From the NCBI GenBank assembly GCA_024640405.1, contig JAHEFB010000004.1:1-64000 (forward strand): a stretch of DNA of 64,000 nucleotides. The letters are read 5' to 3'. The stretch comes from Alphaproteobacteria bacterium (GTDB lineage: Bacteria > Pseudomonadota > Alphaproteobacteria > Rhizobiales > Aestuariivirgaceae). Every line of letters begins with the position of its first letter. Within the stretch, counting starts at the first letter, position 1. A program made the translations under genes and the position numbers. Positions 8,344 through 18,774 of the stretch are shown here, piece after piece. The notes beneath the pieces were generated by a model that saw only the letters and a list, made by a program, of their open reading frames with translations, did not search any database and was not told where the DNA came from.

Positions 8344-8979
8344 ATGGCGATTCGATCCGATACCACCCCCGATTTCACCCTGGAACGTGCCGCGCTTGAC
8401 GGCGGCGCGCGGCTGGTGGCGGGCGTGGACGAGGCCGGGCGCGGCCCGCTCGCGGGGCCCGTGGTGGCGGCCGCGGTAATTCTCGATCCCGGTCATGTTC
8501 CAGCCGGCCTGAACGACAGCAAGAAGCTGTCGCAACGGGCCCGCGATGCCCTGTTTGCGGAAATCCTGGCAACTGCCGAAATAGGTGTCGGGGTGGCCGA
8601 TGTTGCCCGCATTGACGAGATGAACATTCTGCAGGCGACCTTGTGGGCCATGACGGAAGCCATCGCAGATCTTGAACACATGCCTGATCTTGCGCTAATC
8701 GACGGCAATCGCTGCCCGAAGCTGACCTGCCCGAGCCAGCCGATCGTCAAAGGTGATGCGAAGTCCATGTCCATTGCGGCTGCTTCAATCGTCGCCAAGG
8801 TCACCCGGGACCGGATCATGCTGGCGCTTGACCGGAAAATTCCCCAGTACGGATTTGCCCGCCACAAGGGCTACGGCACGGCTTTTCACCTTGAAATGCT
8901 CAAAACCCACGGGGCCACACCGCACCATCGCAGCTCGTTTGCACCGGTGCGCAATGTGCTTGCGGACGCCGCGCGTTAA
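8344..8979 (+). CDS. rnhB: Ribonuclease HII
   Basis: A 211-residue type 2 RNase H that removes ribonucleotides and RNA primers from DNA. The catalytic DEAGRG block is near residue 30, followed by the NDSKKL motif, the LIDGN aspartate and the C-terminal KGYGTAFH motif. ATG 8344 was chosen; a GTG immediately before it (8341) is also possible. Its stop codon forms part of the CtrA box of the downstream ccrM gene, so the ccrM promoter overlaps the 3' end of rnhB. The rnhB-ccrM order is common in alphaproteobacteria. Confidence 0.95.
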   Translation: MAIRSDTTPDFTLERAALDGGARLVAGVDEAGRGPLAGPVVAAAVILDPGHVPAGLNDSKKLSQRARDALFAEILATAEIGVGVADVARIDEMNILQATLWAMTEAIADLEHMPDLALIDGNRCPKLTCPSQPIVKGDAKSMSIAAASIVAKVTRDRIMLALDRKIPQYGFARHKGYGTAFHLEMLKTHGATPHHRSSFAPVRNVLADAAR

Positions 8980-9022
8980 CCATTCATTAAGAATTTGATT
9001 CACGCCGGAGTCCCGGTGATTC
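8976..9022 (+). promoter_or_regulatory. ccrM promoter region: CtrA box plus three GANTC sites
   Basis: TTAA (8976-8979), seven bases, TTAA (8987-8990) is an exact CtrA full site. It is followed by three GANTC sites at 8997-9001, 9008-9012 and 9018-9022, within 26 bp. In Caulobacter, CtrA activates ccrM late in the cell cycle and GANTC methylation in the ccrM leader provides feedback. The same arrangement here strongly suggests cell-cycle control of this gene. The first half-site contains the stop codon of rnhB. Confidence 0.8.
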
Positions 9023-9090
9023 AACATGGGCCTTGAGCTTGCATGATCAGGACGCAAAAGACGTCTGTCGGCAGGCGCGGGCATGCATGA

Positions 9091-10245
<1,155 letters not shown>

Positions 10246-10247
10246 AC

Positions 10248-10751
10248 ATGAGCATTGAGGTGCGGACAGCTACGGCAGATGACGCGCCGGGGATTTGCAT
10301 CGTCTACAATCAGGGTATCGCGGATCGCGTCGCCACTTTCGAAACCGATCCGCGTTCGCCGGAAGACATCGCACACTGGTTCACCAGTCCCGAGTATCCC
10401 GTCATAGTGGCAACAGAAGCAGACCGGATCGTAGGCTTCGCCTCAACCAGCCCCTATGGTTCGCGGGCCTGTTATGCCGGCATCCGTGAGTTTTCCATCT
10501 ATGTGCACCGCCAGGCAAAGCGCCGCGGCATCGCGCGCAAGCTGATGGTCTCGCTGCTGGCCGCTGCAGAAAAGGCAGGCTGCTGGAAAATCACCTCGCG
10601 GATATTTCCGGAGAATACCGCCAGCCTGGAGCTATGCAAGTCGCTCGGCTTCCGGGTGGTCGGTACTCATCTGCGTCACGCCCGGCTGGATGGCGAATGG
10701 CGGGATGTTGTGACCGTTGAGCGATCCATAGCGCGTCCGGACGAAGGGTGA
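10248..10751 (+). CDS. ArsN1-like GNAT acetyltransferase (phosphinothricin/arsinothricin type)
   Basis: A 167-residue GNAT acetyltransferase. It shows the pattern of the Pat/ArsN1 group: IYNQGI-like start (YNQGIADRVATFET), EFSIYVHRQAKRRGIARKLM for acetyl-CoA binding, SRIFPENTASLELCKSLGF, and the C-terminal HARLDGEWRDVVTVER block. ArsN1 enzymes acetylate the arsenic antibiotic arsinothricin, and relatives act on phosphinothricin or methionine sulfoximine. It begins 2 nt after the ccrM stop and is probably co-transcribed, although no functional link to DNA methylation is evident. The exact substrate is not provable from sequence. Confidence 0.8.
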   Translation: MSIEVRTATADDAPGICIVYNQGIADRVATFETDPRSPEDIAHWFTSPEYPVIVATEADRIVGFASTSPYGSRACYAGIREFSIYVHRQAKRRGIARKLMVSLLAAAEKAGCWKITSRIFPENTASLELCKSLGFRVVGTHLRHARLDGEWRDVVTVERSIARPDEG

Positions 10752-10861
10752 ACGGTCTCGCAGACCGGGAAAAACAAAAACAACAATTTACAACGCGGTT
10801 GTGATGCTATCAAAACCACTGCACGAAGGTTGGCTGTCAGAACACCCGAAGGGAATTTGTG

Positions 10862-11566
10862 ATGGATATTTCAGGAAAGAAGATTGTGCTGTTTGGTGGC
10901 ACCTCGGGCATTGGTCTGGCGACCGCCCGGCAGCTGGCGGCACTGGGCGCCGAAGTCATTGCAATCAGCCGCGATCCCGGCAAGGCGGGCGATCCGGGTG
11001 CCGGAATTACCCTGAAACAGGGCGATGTGCGCGACCGCGGGGCACTCCAGGCCCTGTTCAGCGAACTGGCTCCCTTTGACGTGCTGATCAGCGCAGCCAC
11101 CGGCGGCGACCGGGCAATCGGCCCGTTCCTGAGCATGGATATGGACGGTTTCAAGGGTTCATTTGACAAACTGTGGGGCTACGCCAACGTGGTGCGTTAC
11201 GGCAGCGAACACCTGGCCGACAATGGCTGTATCGTGCTGGTCTCCGGCACGCCTGCGCGCAAGACCCGTCCAGGCCAGATCGCCATCGGATCAGTAGGCG
11301 GCGCAGTCGAGGCTTTCGCACGCGGCGTTGCACCTGAACTTGCGCCCAAGCGCATCAACGTCGTATCGCCCGGCCTGATCGATACGCCGATGGTGGGCCT
11401 GAAGGGTGATGAGCGCACTGAATTCTATGGCAAGGCGACCGCAAAGAACCTGATACCGCGCGCCGGTACGGCCGATGAAGTCGCGCAAGGTATCGTATTT
11501 GCCGTCCAGAACGAGTTCATCACGGGGACAACCATCGACGTAGATGGCGGCTTGCTGCTGTCGTGA
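10862..11566 (+). CDS. SDR-family protein without the YxxxK catalytic pair
   Basis: A 234-residue short-chain dehydrogenase/reductase fold. The cofactor loop GGTSGIGLA is at residues 13-21, and a C-terminal GTTIDVDGGLLLS block is typical of the family. Where the active-site tyrosine and lysine (YxxxK) should be, the sequence reads IAIGSVGGA, so both catalytic residues are missing although the fold motifs around it are kept. The nearby NVVSPGLIDTPM loop is normal. A GTG three bases earlier (10859) is an alternative start. It stands alone between arsN1-like and mutY; the function is unknown. Confidence 0.82.
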   Translation: MDISGKKIVLFGGTSGIGLATARQLAALGAEVIAISRDPGKAGDPGAGITLKQGDVRDRGALQALFSELAPFDVLISAATGGDRAIGPFLSMDMDGFKGSFDKLWGYANVVRYGSEHLADNGCIVLVSGTPARKTRPGQIAIGSVGGAVEAFARGVAPELAPKRINVVSPGLIDTPMVGLKGDERTEFYGKATAKNLIPRAGTADEVAQGIVFAVQNEFITGTTIDVDGGLLLS

Positions 11567-11625
11567 GTGGATCGCCGGGCACGAGAGCGAATGGCGCAAC
11601 AGGCGACACCGAAGCGGTAGCCGGA

Positions 11626-12705
11626 TCATAAAGCGGGTTTTCTGAACACATCCGTTCCGAGCATGGCGACGGCAATTTTTTTCATCACCGTGGGGAGCGC
11701 TTCCACTGCCATTTCCTGGCGGGTAATCCAGCGCCAATCGCCGTCGTGCGCGGGCAATTCATCGAAAACCTCGTCTGTGCGCTGGACCTGCAGCACCAGA
11801 TGGAAGTGGGTGAACGTATGCTCGACCTGTTCCTGCGTGCTCACCCACCCGGACACGTATGGAGGTGGCAGATCGATATTGTTCTTGCCGGTGGCCCATC
11901 CCGATGAAGGAAACTCCAGCATGCCGCCGAGCAGGCCCTTTTCTTCACGCCTGCGCATCAGGACTGCACCATCTGACCGTTCGGCCCAAAAAATGCTGGC
12001 TGTGCGTATGGGGCGTTGTTTCTTGGGAGCCTTGACCGGCAGGGCTTCGGCAATACCCAACTCACGCGCCCTGCACGCCCTGATCCACGGACAGATCAGG
12101 CAGTCGGGGTTTTTGGGGGTGCAAATGGTTGCACCCAGGTCCATCAGGGCCTGTGCAAAATCGCCCGGCCGCCGCTTGGGCACAAGCTCCAGCGTGCCTG
12201 CCCTTATTTCCGGCTTGGCACCGGGCAACGGTGTCTCGATTGCACGCAAGCGCGACATTACCCGTTCGACGTTGCCGTCAACAGCCGCGACCGACCTATC
12301 AAAAGCAATGGCCGCTATAGCTGCCGCGGTGTACGGCCCGATACCGGGCAGGGTCAGCAAAACCTCCTCAGTATCTGGGAAGCGGCCGCCATGGTCCGCC
12401 ACGACAGCCTTTGCGCAGGCATGCAGGTTTCTGGCACGTGCATAGTACCCCAGCCCCGCCCATTCGCGCAGAATGTCATCAAGCCCGGCTTGCGCCAGGT
12501 CTGCCACGGTTGGCCACCGCGTGGTAAAAGCGGCAAAGTAGCGGCCCACTGCGGCAACGGTGGTCTGCTGCAGCATGATCTCCGACAGCCAGACGCGATA
12601 GGGATCAGAAGTTTCACGGCCCTTCGTCCGCCACGGCAGCGTGCGGGCATGAACATCGTACCAGCCCAGCAACTGACCGGTGAGCCGATTGTTTTCGCTG
12701 GCCAT
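11626..12705 (-). CDS. mutY: A/G-specific adenine glycosylase
   Basis: A 359-residue base-excision repair enzyme that removes adenine paired with 8-oxoguanine. It has the LSEIMLQQTTV helix with the catalytic glutamate near residue 45, the helix-hairpin-helix LPGIGPYTAAAI with the catalytic aspartate in VDGNVERV, and a [4Fe-4S] cluster of spacing C-x6-C-x2-C-x5-C near 200. A C-terminal NUDIX-like domain (residues 235-355) recognises oxoguanine. ATG 12705 was chosen; in-frame ATGs at 12741 and 12792 would add residues unlike the family. It is divergent from dciA. Confidence 0.95.
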   Translation of the reverse strand: MASENNRLTGQLLGWYDVHARTLPWRTKGRETSDPYRVWLSEIMLQQTTVAAVGRYFAAFTTRWPTVADLAQAGLDDILREWAGLGYYARARNLHACAKAVVADHGGRFPDTEEVLLTLPGIGPYTAAAIAAIAFDRSVAAVDGNVERVMSRLRAIETPLPGAKPEIRAGTLELVPKRRPGDFAQALMDLGATICTPKNPDCLICPWIRACRARELGIAEALPVKAPKKQRPIRTASIFWAERSDGAVLMRRREEKGLLGGMLEFPSSGWATGKNNIDLPPPYVSGWVSTQEQVEHTFTHFHLVLQVQRTDEVFDELPAHDGDWRWITRQEMAVEALPTVMKKIAVAMLGTDVFRKPAL

Positions 12706-12812
12706 GTTGTCATCATTAACTTCTTGCAACATAACAGACATGTGAAGTTCAGTACCCTTTCTTGCGCTATCATTCAGGACAAGTTCATGCACGCAAGCTC
12801 AAAATGTGGAAT

Positions 12813-13307
12813 ATGAAAAGCCTCGATCAACATTTCCGGCAGATTACCCGCCCGGCTTTTGAGCATTACGGATTCGCCCATGGCGACCTGGTTGCCCAAT
12901 GGGCCGCCATTGTCGGAGACGATGTTGCAGCGCTTTGTTCGCCGGAGCGTCTGGCGTGGCCACGCGGCCGTGACAAAAAGCAACGGCAAACCGAAGGCGC
13001 CACCCTGACTGTACGGGCAGATCAGGGAGCCGGACTTGCCCTGAGTTACCAGGTCATCGCAATCATGGAGCGGATCAATGCATTTTTCGGCTATCACGCT
13101 GTCGCAAACCTGAAAATTGTGCAGCGCGCACGTAGCGGTCGCAGCCCGGTTGCCGGCCGCAAAGTTGCCAAGCCGACGCCGGACATCATAGAAAGCGTTC
13201 AGCAGAAAACCGATGCGGTTCAAGACAGCGAACTCAAGGAAGCGCTGGTCCGTCTCGGCAGTGCGGCTCTTGCAAACGCCGAAGTCAGAAGCAAGACGCC
13301 GCAGTAA
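12813..13307 (+). CDS. DciA-like protein (DUF721)
   Basis: A 164-residue DUF721 protein. The N-terminal half (residues 5-100) has the conserved WAAIVGDDVAALCSPERL segment and a KH-like LTVRADQGAGLALSYQ stretch. The DciA family loads or recruits the replicative helicase DnaB in bacteria that lack DnaC. The C-terminal third is low-complexity and charged. Its position between mutY (divergent) and a DsbA-like gene followed by smc is a familiar alphaproteobacterial order. The start could also be ATG 12804; neither has a strong ribosome-binding site. Confidence 0.85.
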   Translation: MKSLDQHFRQITRPAFEHYGFAHGDLVAQWAAIVGDDVAALCSPERLAWPRGRDKKQRQTEGATLTVRADQGAGLALSYQVIAIMERINAFFGYHAVANLKIVQRARSGRSPVAGRKVAKPTPDIIESVQQKTDAVQDSELKEALVRLGSAALANAEVRSKTPQ

Positions 13308-13392
13308 TCCAAACCCTAAACGCCAAAAAAGTTCTCCACAGCCGGATTTCCGGCTCGCCACAAACCCCAACATCTAGTAGGTAGAAGCCATC

Positions 13393-14037
13393 ATGAAACT
13401 AAATCGACGCTCATTCAGCCAACATCTGGCTCTCGCAAGCCTGGCGGCCACCGCAACAAGTGCGTTCTCCGTCGGCGCGTTTGCGCAAAGCTTTTCGGCG
13501 GCCGATCTGCATGCTGCACCGCAAATTGGTGACAAGTCGCTCGGACCTGACGATGCCAAGGTGATCGTGGTGGAATATGCGTCGGCAACCTGCCCGCACT
13601 GTGCGGCATTCCATACGACGGTGTTCAAGGAGCTCAAGACCGAATTCATTGATACCGGCAAGATCAAGTTCATTTCACGGGAGTTTCCGCTTGATGATCT
13701 GGCACTGGCAGGCTTCATGGTTGCCCGCTGCGTTCCGGACGACAAGTATTTCGGCATGCTCGATCTGATTTACGAGCAGCAAAGAACATGGGCCGGTCAA
13801 AATGCCCGCGCCGAACTGCTGAAGATGGCCAAACTTGCCGGCCTTAGCGAGGCGGATTTTGACAGTTGCCTGAAGAATGAAGAACTGGCCAAGGGCATTC
13901 TCGCAATTCGAAAAGCCGGTGCCGAGAAGTTTGATGTCAAGGCGACACCAACTTTCTATGTAAACGGCAAAAAAATGGAAGACAGTCGGGATATTGCGGG
14001 ATTCCGAAAGGCGATCGAGGCGGCAGCTTCTTCCTGA
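13393..14037 (+). CDS. DsbA-family thioredoxin-fold disulfide oxidoreductase
   Basis: A 214-residue exported thioredoxin-fold protein. An NRRSF motif followed by a hydrophobic stretch (residues 5-31, cleavage likely after AFA) suggests a Tat-type signal peptide. The redox motif is CPHC at 67-70 and the cis-proline loop is ATPTFYVNG near 186. Members of the DsbA/DSBA-like_2 group act in periplasmic disulfide formation or isomerisation. It lies in the dciA-dsbA-smc block, which is widely kept in alphaproteobacteria although the functional link to smc is not understood. Confidence 0.92.
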   Translation: MKLNRRSFSQHLALASLAATATSAFSVGAFAQSFSAADLHAAPQIGDKSLGPDDAKVIVVEYASATCPHCAAFHTTVFKELKTEFIDTGKIKFISREFPLDDLALAGFMVARCVPDDKYFGMLDLIYEQQRTWAGQNARAELLKMAKLAGLSEADFDSCLKNEELAKGILAIRKAGAEKFDVKATPTFYVNGKKMEDSRDIAGFRKAIEAAASS

Positions 14038-14197
14038 CAAGCGGTCAATTTCCCGAAATTATCGGGGAAAACCCACCAGGTTGACACTTCGCCTTGCTGA
14101 CGAATCAGGCTGAACCGGCCAAAAATCACGGGTTACCCACGGGGATTGGGAATTGTGAGGCCGGTTCAGGCCAGTTTACAGGGGTGAGGGTTAGCGG

Positions 14198-17100
14198 ATG
14201 AAGTTCTCCAAGCTGCGGCTGTCGGGCTTCAAATCTTTTGTCGAACCAACCGAGCTGGATATCCGGCCCGGTCTGACCGGTATCGTCGGACCGAACGGTT
14301 GCGGCAAATCCAATCTGCTCGAGGCACTGCGCTGGGTGATGGGCGAGAGTTCATACAAGAACATGCGCGGCTCAGGCATGGAGGACGTGATATTCTCCGG
14401 TACCTCCGGCAGGCCATCACGCAATATGGCCGAGGTCATGCTCACTCTCGACAATGAAGACCATGATGCGCCTGCGTCATTCAACGCCTTTGACCAACTG
14501 GAAATTTCCCGGCGCATCGAACGCGATGCGGGGTCTGCCTATCGGATCAACGGCAAGGACATGCGTGCCCGCGACGTGCAACTGCTGTTTGCCGATGCCT
14601 CGACGGGCTCCAGATCCCCTGCCCTGGTGCGACAAGGTCAGATCGGTGAAATCATCTCGTCGAAACCGCAGGCCCGCCGCCGCATTCTGGAAGAAGCTGC
14701 CGGTATCACCGGACTGCACACGCGCCGGCATGAAGCCGAGCTGAAGCTCAGGGCGGCCGAGACCAACCTGGAACGACTGGAAGATGTGCTGGCACAACTT
14801 GAAAGCCAGTTGCAGAGCCTCAGGCGCCAGGCACGGCAGGCGGTTCGCTACAAGGAGCTGTCTTCAGAAATCAGGCGGCTCGAAGCGACCGGCCTGTATC
14901 TGGCCTGGAAAGAAGCCCGGGCTGCGGTTGAGGCTGAAAACAACAGCCTGTCGGAATTGACCCGCATACTGGGTGAACAGACCCGCGCGGTCTCCGAAAT
15001 GACCCGGATGCGGGATCAGGCATCGGAGACACTGCCCAAACTGCGCGAAAACGAAGCAGTGCGCGCGGCGGTCCTGCAACGGGTTACCCTTGAACGCGAG
15101 GGTCTTGAGCGCGAGGAAAAACTGTCGCTGGAACGGCGTGCCGATATCGAAGCCCGCATCGGGCAAATCAACCGGGACCTTGCACGCGAGAATGAGTTGC
15201 TGGGTGACACCGACGGCGTCATGAAACGGCTGGCCGACGAGCAGGAAATACTTGAAGCAGCAGCAGCCGATGATGGTGAAGCCAGGACAAATGCAGCAAC
15301 AGTGCTGCAGGCAGAAGCAGAGAAACTCGCTGAAGCGCAATCCAGCGCGGATGACGCCAATGGCCGGTTTTCCGAACTGGTTGCCCGTCACAATGCCATT
15401 GAACGCCAGATTTCAGAACTTGGCGCCCGCATTGGCCGCGACGAAAGCGACCTGGCCGGAACCCGCGAAAAACATGCCGGCATTGTTGCCGAAACCGGCG
15501 GGGATGACGCAACCGAAAGCCTGAGCGGGTCCATAGAGGACGCAATTGCTCATGCTGCATCTTCCGAAGCCGCTGCCATATCAGCCGAACAGGCACTGCA
15601 GAATGCCCGCACTTCCCAGACCGAAATTCATCAGGCCTATGATGAGGCAAGACGCAAGTCTGAAAGCCTGACGACGGAAGTTCGCACTCTTACCAAATTA
15701 TTGCATGTGGCAGACGACGAACTCTGGCCGCCACTGATCGATGCCCTGAAGGTGGAGACCGGTTATGAAACGGCTCTGGGCGCGGCACTTGGTGATGATA
15801 TAGACGCACCGGCCGACGAGGCTGCCCCGGTTCACTGGCGGGCGCTGCCGTCACTGGATGGCGTACCGCCGCTGCCACCGGGCCTCAAACGGCTGTCGGA
15901 TGTGGTGAAGGCGCCAGCAGCCCTGGCGCGCCGGTTGCAACTGGTCGGCGTTGTCAGCAAGGCACACGGGCCGGGCCTCCAGGCCAGCCTGACCCCTGGA
16001 CAGAGGCTGGTTTCAACCGAAGGTGACCTGTGGCGCTGGGATGGATACACAGCCGCGGCAGACGCCCCGACAGCAGCGGCCAAGCGTCTGGCGGAACGAA
16101 ACCGGCTTGGCGTGCTGCAGCAGGAAAGTGCTTCTGCGTCAGCGGTAACCGAGGCTGCCCGGGCACGGCTGGACAAGGCCCGGGACGATGTCAAGCAAGC
16201 CGAACAGGCAGAGCGCGCCGGCCGCCAGATCTGGCGCGAAGCAACAGCAGCCGTCGAAGTTGCCCGTAAAGCCTTGTCGGACCATCAAAAGGTGACCGGC
16301 GAACAATTGCGCCAGGCTTCTGTGCTGGAAGAAACCGCCAGGCGCATCGAAACACAAATCTCGGAGTCCAAGACGACGCTTGGACAGTTGACGGCGGAAC
16401 GAAGCGGCCTGGCACCAACAAATGGCGCGGAAGAAGAACTGCGTACGTTGCGCGGTGCGGTTGACACCCAGCGCGCCGCCTACACCGAAGCGCGTGCCAC
16501 CCATGACGGGCTGGAACGCGAAGCCAGGGTTCGAACCGAACGCCTCGCGGCCATATCGCAAGAGCGCACCCAGTGGACAGACCGGGCAAAGCGGGCCACG
16601 GGTCAGATCGAGGAACTTGAAGGACGTGCTTCTTCACTGCGCAATGATCTTCTGTCTCTTGCCGACTTGCCGGACCAGTTTGAGGCCAAACGCAACAAGC
16701 TGATGAATGCTGCCGGCGAAGCCGAAGCTGAACGCAACACTGCCGCGGATGCCCTGGCTGAAGCTGAGAACAATCTCCGCACCCGCGATCAGGAATTGCG
16801 CGAAGCCGGCGATGTGCTTGGCAAGACCCGTGAAGAACATGCTCGCGTAGGCGCGCGATCGGAGGCTGCCGAAGCTCGCGTCACCGAGGCCACCCAACGC
16901 ATTTCAGAAGCGCTGGAGTGCCTGCCTGAAGAGGTCAGCCAGCGTGCCGGGCTTGATCTCGACAACATGCCGTCGAGCGAGGATACCGACCGCAAACTGT
17001 CGTCGCTGAAAGAACAGCGTGAACGTCTTGGCGGCGTTAATCTGCGAGCCGAGGACGAGGCAGCTGAGATTTCCACTCAGGTCGAGACCATGATCACCGA

Positions 17101-17653
17101 ACGCGATGACCTTGTTCAGGCCATCTCCAAGCTGCGCCACGGTATTTCAAGCCTGAACCGTGAGGGCCGAACCCGTTTGCTGGAAGCGTTTGACAGGGTC
17201 AATGCCAATTTCGGCTCGTTGTTTGAAACCCTGTTCGGCGGCGGCAAGGCAGAATTGAAGCTGGTCGAATCAGATGATCCGCTGGAAGCGGGCCTTGAAC
17301 TGATTGCCAACCCGCCGGGAAAAAAGCCTACAGTGCTGTCCCTGTTGTCGGGTGGTGAGCAGGCACTGACCGCCATGGCGCTGATTTTTGCGGTGTTCAT
17401 GACCAATCCGTCACCAATTTGCGTGCTGGATGAGGTGGACGCACCACTTGATGATCACAATGTCGAACGCTTCTGCAATCTGCTCGACGCAATGCTGGAA
17501 CGCACCGATACGCGGTTCCTGATTATTACCCACCACAGCTTGACCATGGCGCGAATGAACCGGTTGTTCGGCGTCACCATGATGGAACGCGGTGTCAGCC
17601 AGCTGGTTTCAGTTGATCTGGAGACGGCAGAAAGCCTGCGTGAAGCAAGCTAG
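14198..17653 (+). CDS. smc: Chromosome segregation ATPase SMC
   Basis: A complete 1151-residue SMC protein, which forms dimers and with ScpA/ScpB organises and separates chromosomes. The Walker A motif GPNGCGKSN is at residues 31-39. Two long coiled coils (about 165-490 and 625-1000) flank a hinge domain near 495-620, and the C-terminal head carries the LLSGGEQALTAMAL signature and the Walker B ICVLDEVDAPLDD. The hinge is short for the family. ATG 14198 follows a GGGTGAGGG stretch. The gene is preceded by a 160-nt gap, so it may have its own promoter. Confidence 0.97.
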   Translation: MKFSKLRLSGFKSFVEPTELDIRPGLTGIVGPNGCGKSNLLEALRWVMGESSYKNMRGSGMEDVIFSGTSGRPSRNMAEVMLTLDNEDHDAPASFNAFDQLEISRRIERDAGSAYRINGKDMRARDVQLLFADASTGSRSPALVRQGQIGEIISSKPQARRRILEEAAGITGLHTRRHEAELKLRAAETNLERLEDVLAQLESQLQSLRRQARQAVRYKELSSEIRRLEATGLYLAWKEARAAVEAENNSLSELTRILGEQTRAVSEMTRMRDQASETLPKLRENEAVRAAVLQRVTLEREGLEREEKLSLERRADIEARIGQINRDLARENELLGDTDGVMKRLADEQEILEAAAADDGEARTNAATVLQAEAEKLAEAQSSADDANGRFSELVARHNAIERQISELGARIGRDESDLAGTREKHAGIVAETGGDDATESLSGSIEDAIAHAASSEAAAISAEQALQNARTSQTEIHQAYDEARRKSESLTTEVRTLTKLLHVADDELWPPLIDALKVETGYETALGAALGDDIDAPADEAAPVHWRALPSLDGVPPLPPGLKRLSDVVKAPAALARRLQLVGVVSKAHGPGLQASLTPGQRLVSTEGDLWRWDGYTAAADAPTAAAKRLAERNRLGVLQQESASASAVTEAARARLDKARDDVKQAEQAERAGRQIWREATAAVEVARKALSDHQKVTGEQLRQASVLEETARRIETQISESKTTLGQLTAERSGLAPTNGAEEELRTLRGAVDTQRAAYTEARATHDGLEREARVRTERLAAISQERTQWTDRAKRATGQIEELEGRASSLRNDLLSLADLPDQFEAKRNKLMNAAGEAEAERNTAADALAEAENNLRTRDQELREAGDVLGKTREEHARVGARSEAAEARVTEATQRISEALECLPEEVSQRAGLDLDNMPSSEDTDRKLSSLKEQRERLGGVNLRAEDEAAEISTQVETMITERDDLVQAISKLRHGISSLNREGRTRLLEAFDRVNANFGSLFETLFGGGKAELKLVESDDPLEAGLELIANPPGKKPTVLSLLSGGEQALTAMALIFAVFMTNPSPICVLDEVDAPLDDHNVERFCNLLDAMLERTDTRFLIITHHSLTMARMNRLFGVTMMERGVSQLVSVDLETAESLREAS

Positions 17654-17901
17654 AGCAATTTTCGCCCAATCGCTTCCGATTGATGGTGTCAAATGGATCA
17701 ACATTAGAAGCCGTCCGCATTACCTATAGCAGTTTCAATATGGCGATTTTGCCATATTGATAGGCCTGCAACTGACGGCGCATCCTTTCCTACCTAAGAC
17801 TCGTGCGCGATTTGAACGGAAACGGCATCAGACCTTCAGTTCACATTCATGAACAACACAATACCTTCCATCCAAGAGACGCATTACTGGAGGAACTTCC
17901 A
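17654..17901. other. Intergenic region with a repeat-like motif
   Basis: No gene is visible. Positions 17680-17694 hold TTGATGGTGTCAAAT, whose complement matches a motif in two other intergenic places (52781-52795 and 63795-63809). The stretch begins with TAGAGCAATTTTCGCCC right after the smc stop codon, which resembles the dispersed intergenic repeats of rhizobia. An imperfect dyad ATATGGCGATTTTGCCATAT at 17739-17758 could form a hairpin that ends smc transcription or acts as an operator for the next gene. Confidence 0.4.
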
Positions 17902-18774
17902 ATGAATGTGAAAACCAGACTAACTCTTGCCGTATTGGCCCTGGGCCTTGTGTCTTCGGGTGCCCACGCGCACGGTCATCTCAACTGCAACGCCTATGCC
18001 AATTCTGTGATAAACCAGGCCAAGAAGAGCATTGGGCTGGGCTGCGGGTTTTCCGGTCCGGTCTGGTCAACAGATTACAATTTTCATTTCAACTGGTGCA
18101 ATCAGAACACAACACAGATTCATCATCTTGGCGAACAGGAAAACATCCGTGCTGCTCAAATGCAGCAGTGTCTGGCGAATGTCAAAACCAAGGATCAGCA
18201 GCATCGCAAGAAGGAAAAAGGCTGTCTGGCTTACGCAAAAAAGGCGGTAGAGCTGGATGCTGAAATTCGCAACGCCTGTCCATCAAACAGCGCCTGGCCG
18301 CAAAACCTGAAAGCACATGTCGATTTGTGCATGAAAAAGGGAGGTGCCCAATATGCGCGTATCGAAAACGTCAAACGCACCGGCATCATAGCCGGATGCA
18401 AGCATGACGAGCAGAAAGCCAGGTTTGCCCAAACAAGAACATTTCCAAATTCGGGAAAAGTTAGCGCACGCCGCAAAAGAGCGTTGCCGGTCGATGTATG
18501 CTTGAGGAAATTCAATAGAGACAATTCCTGGTTTCTTGGACTTGGCGGTGGAATAACGGATGTGCCCCTTGGCCACGAATGCGGTAAATCCGTAGCAACA
18601 GCGTTCTGCATAACCAAGGGATACGTTGAAGCTGTCGATGCTCCGACCAAAGTTTACGACAATGGCAGGGATATGGATGGTAGACTGGCCTCAACCTACT
18701 GGATAGGTTCGAAAAAAGCCTGTCATGGCAAATGTGCGGGATTCAGGTACATCACCTGTAAAGGCAAATTGTGA
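17902..18774 (+). CDS. Secreted Cys-rich protein with two tandem modules
   Basis: A 290-residue exported protein of unknown function. The signal peptide (residues 1-24, ending in SSGAHAHG) is followed by two related modules of about 60 residues. The first begins CNAYANSVINQAKK and has a WST...H...WC centre; the second begins CLAYAKKAVELDAE, and each ends in a further cysteine about 60 residues on. A C-terminal Cys-rich part contains AFCITKGYVEAV and ends in CAGFRYITC. There are about 18 cysteines after the signal, so disulfides are likely. ATG 17902 is preceded by GGAGG. An earlier in-frame start at 17803 would place the signal peptide inside the protein. Confidence 0.75.
   Translation: MNVKTRLTLAVLALGLVSSGAHAHGHLNCNAYANSVINQAKKSIGLGCGFSGPVWSTDYNFHFNWCNQNTTQIHHLGEQENIRAAQMQQCLANVKTKDQQHRKKEKGCLAYAKKAVELDAEIRNACPSNSAWPQNLKAHVDLCMKKGGAQYARIENVKRTGIIAGCKHDEQKARFAQTRTFPNSGKVSARRKRALPVDVCLRKFNRDNSWFLGLGGGITDVPLGHECGKSVATAFCITKGYVEAVDAPTKVYDNGRDMDGRLASTYWIGSKKACHGKCAGFRYITCKGKL

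Noticed and set aside
14081-14108. TTGACA before smc as a possible promoter
   Set aside because: No acceptable -10 element was found at 16-18 nt spacing.
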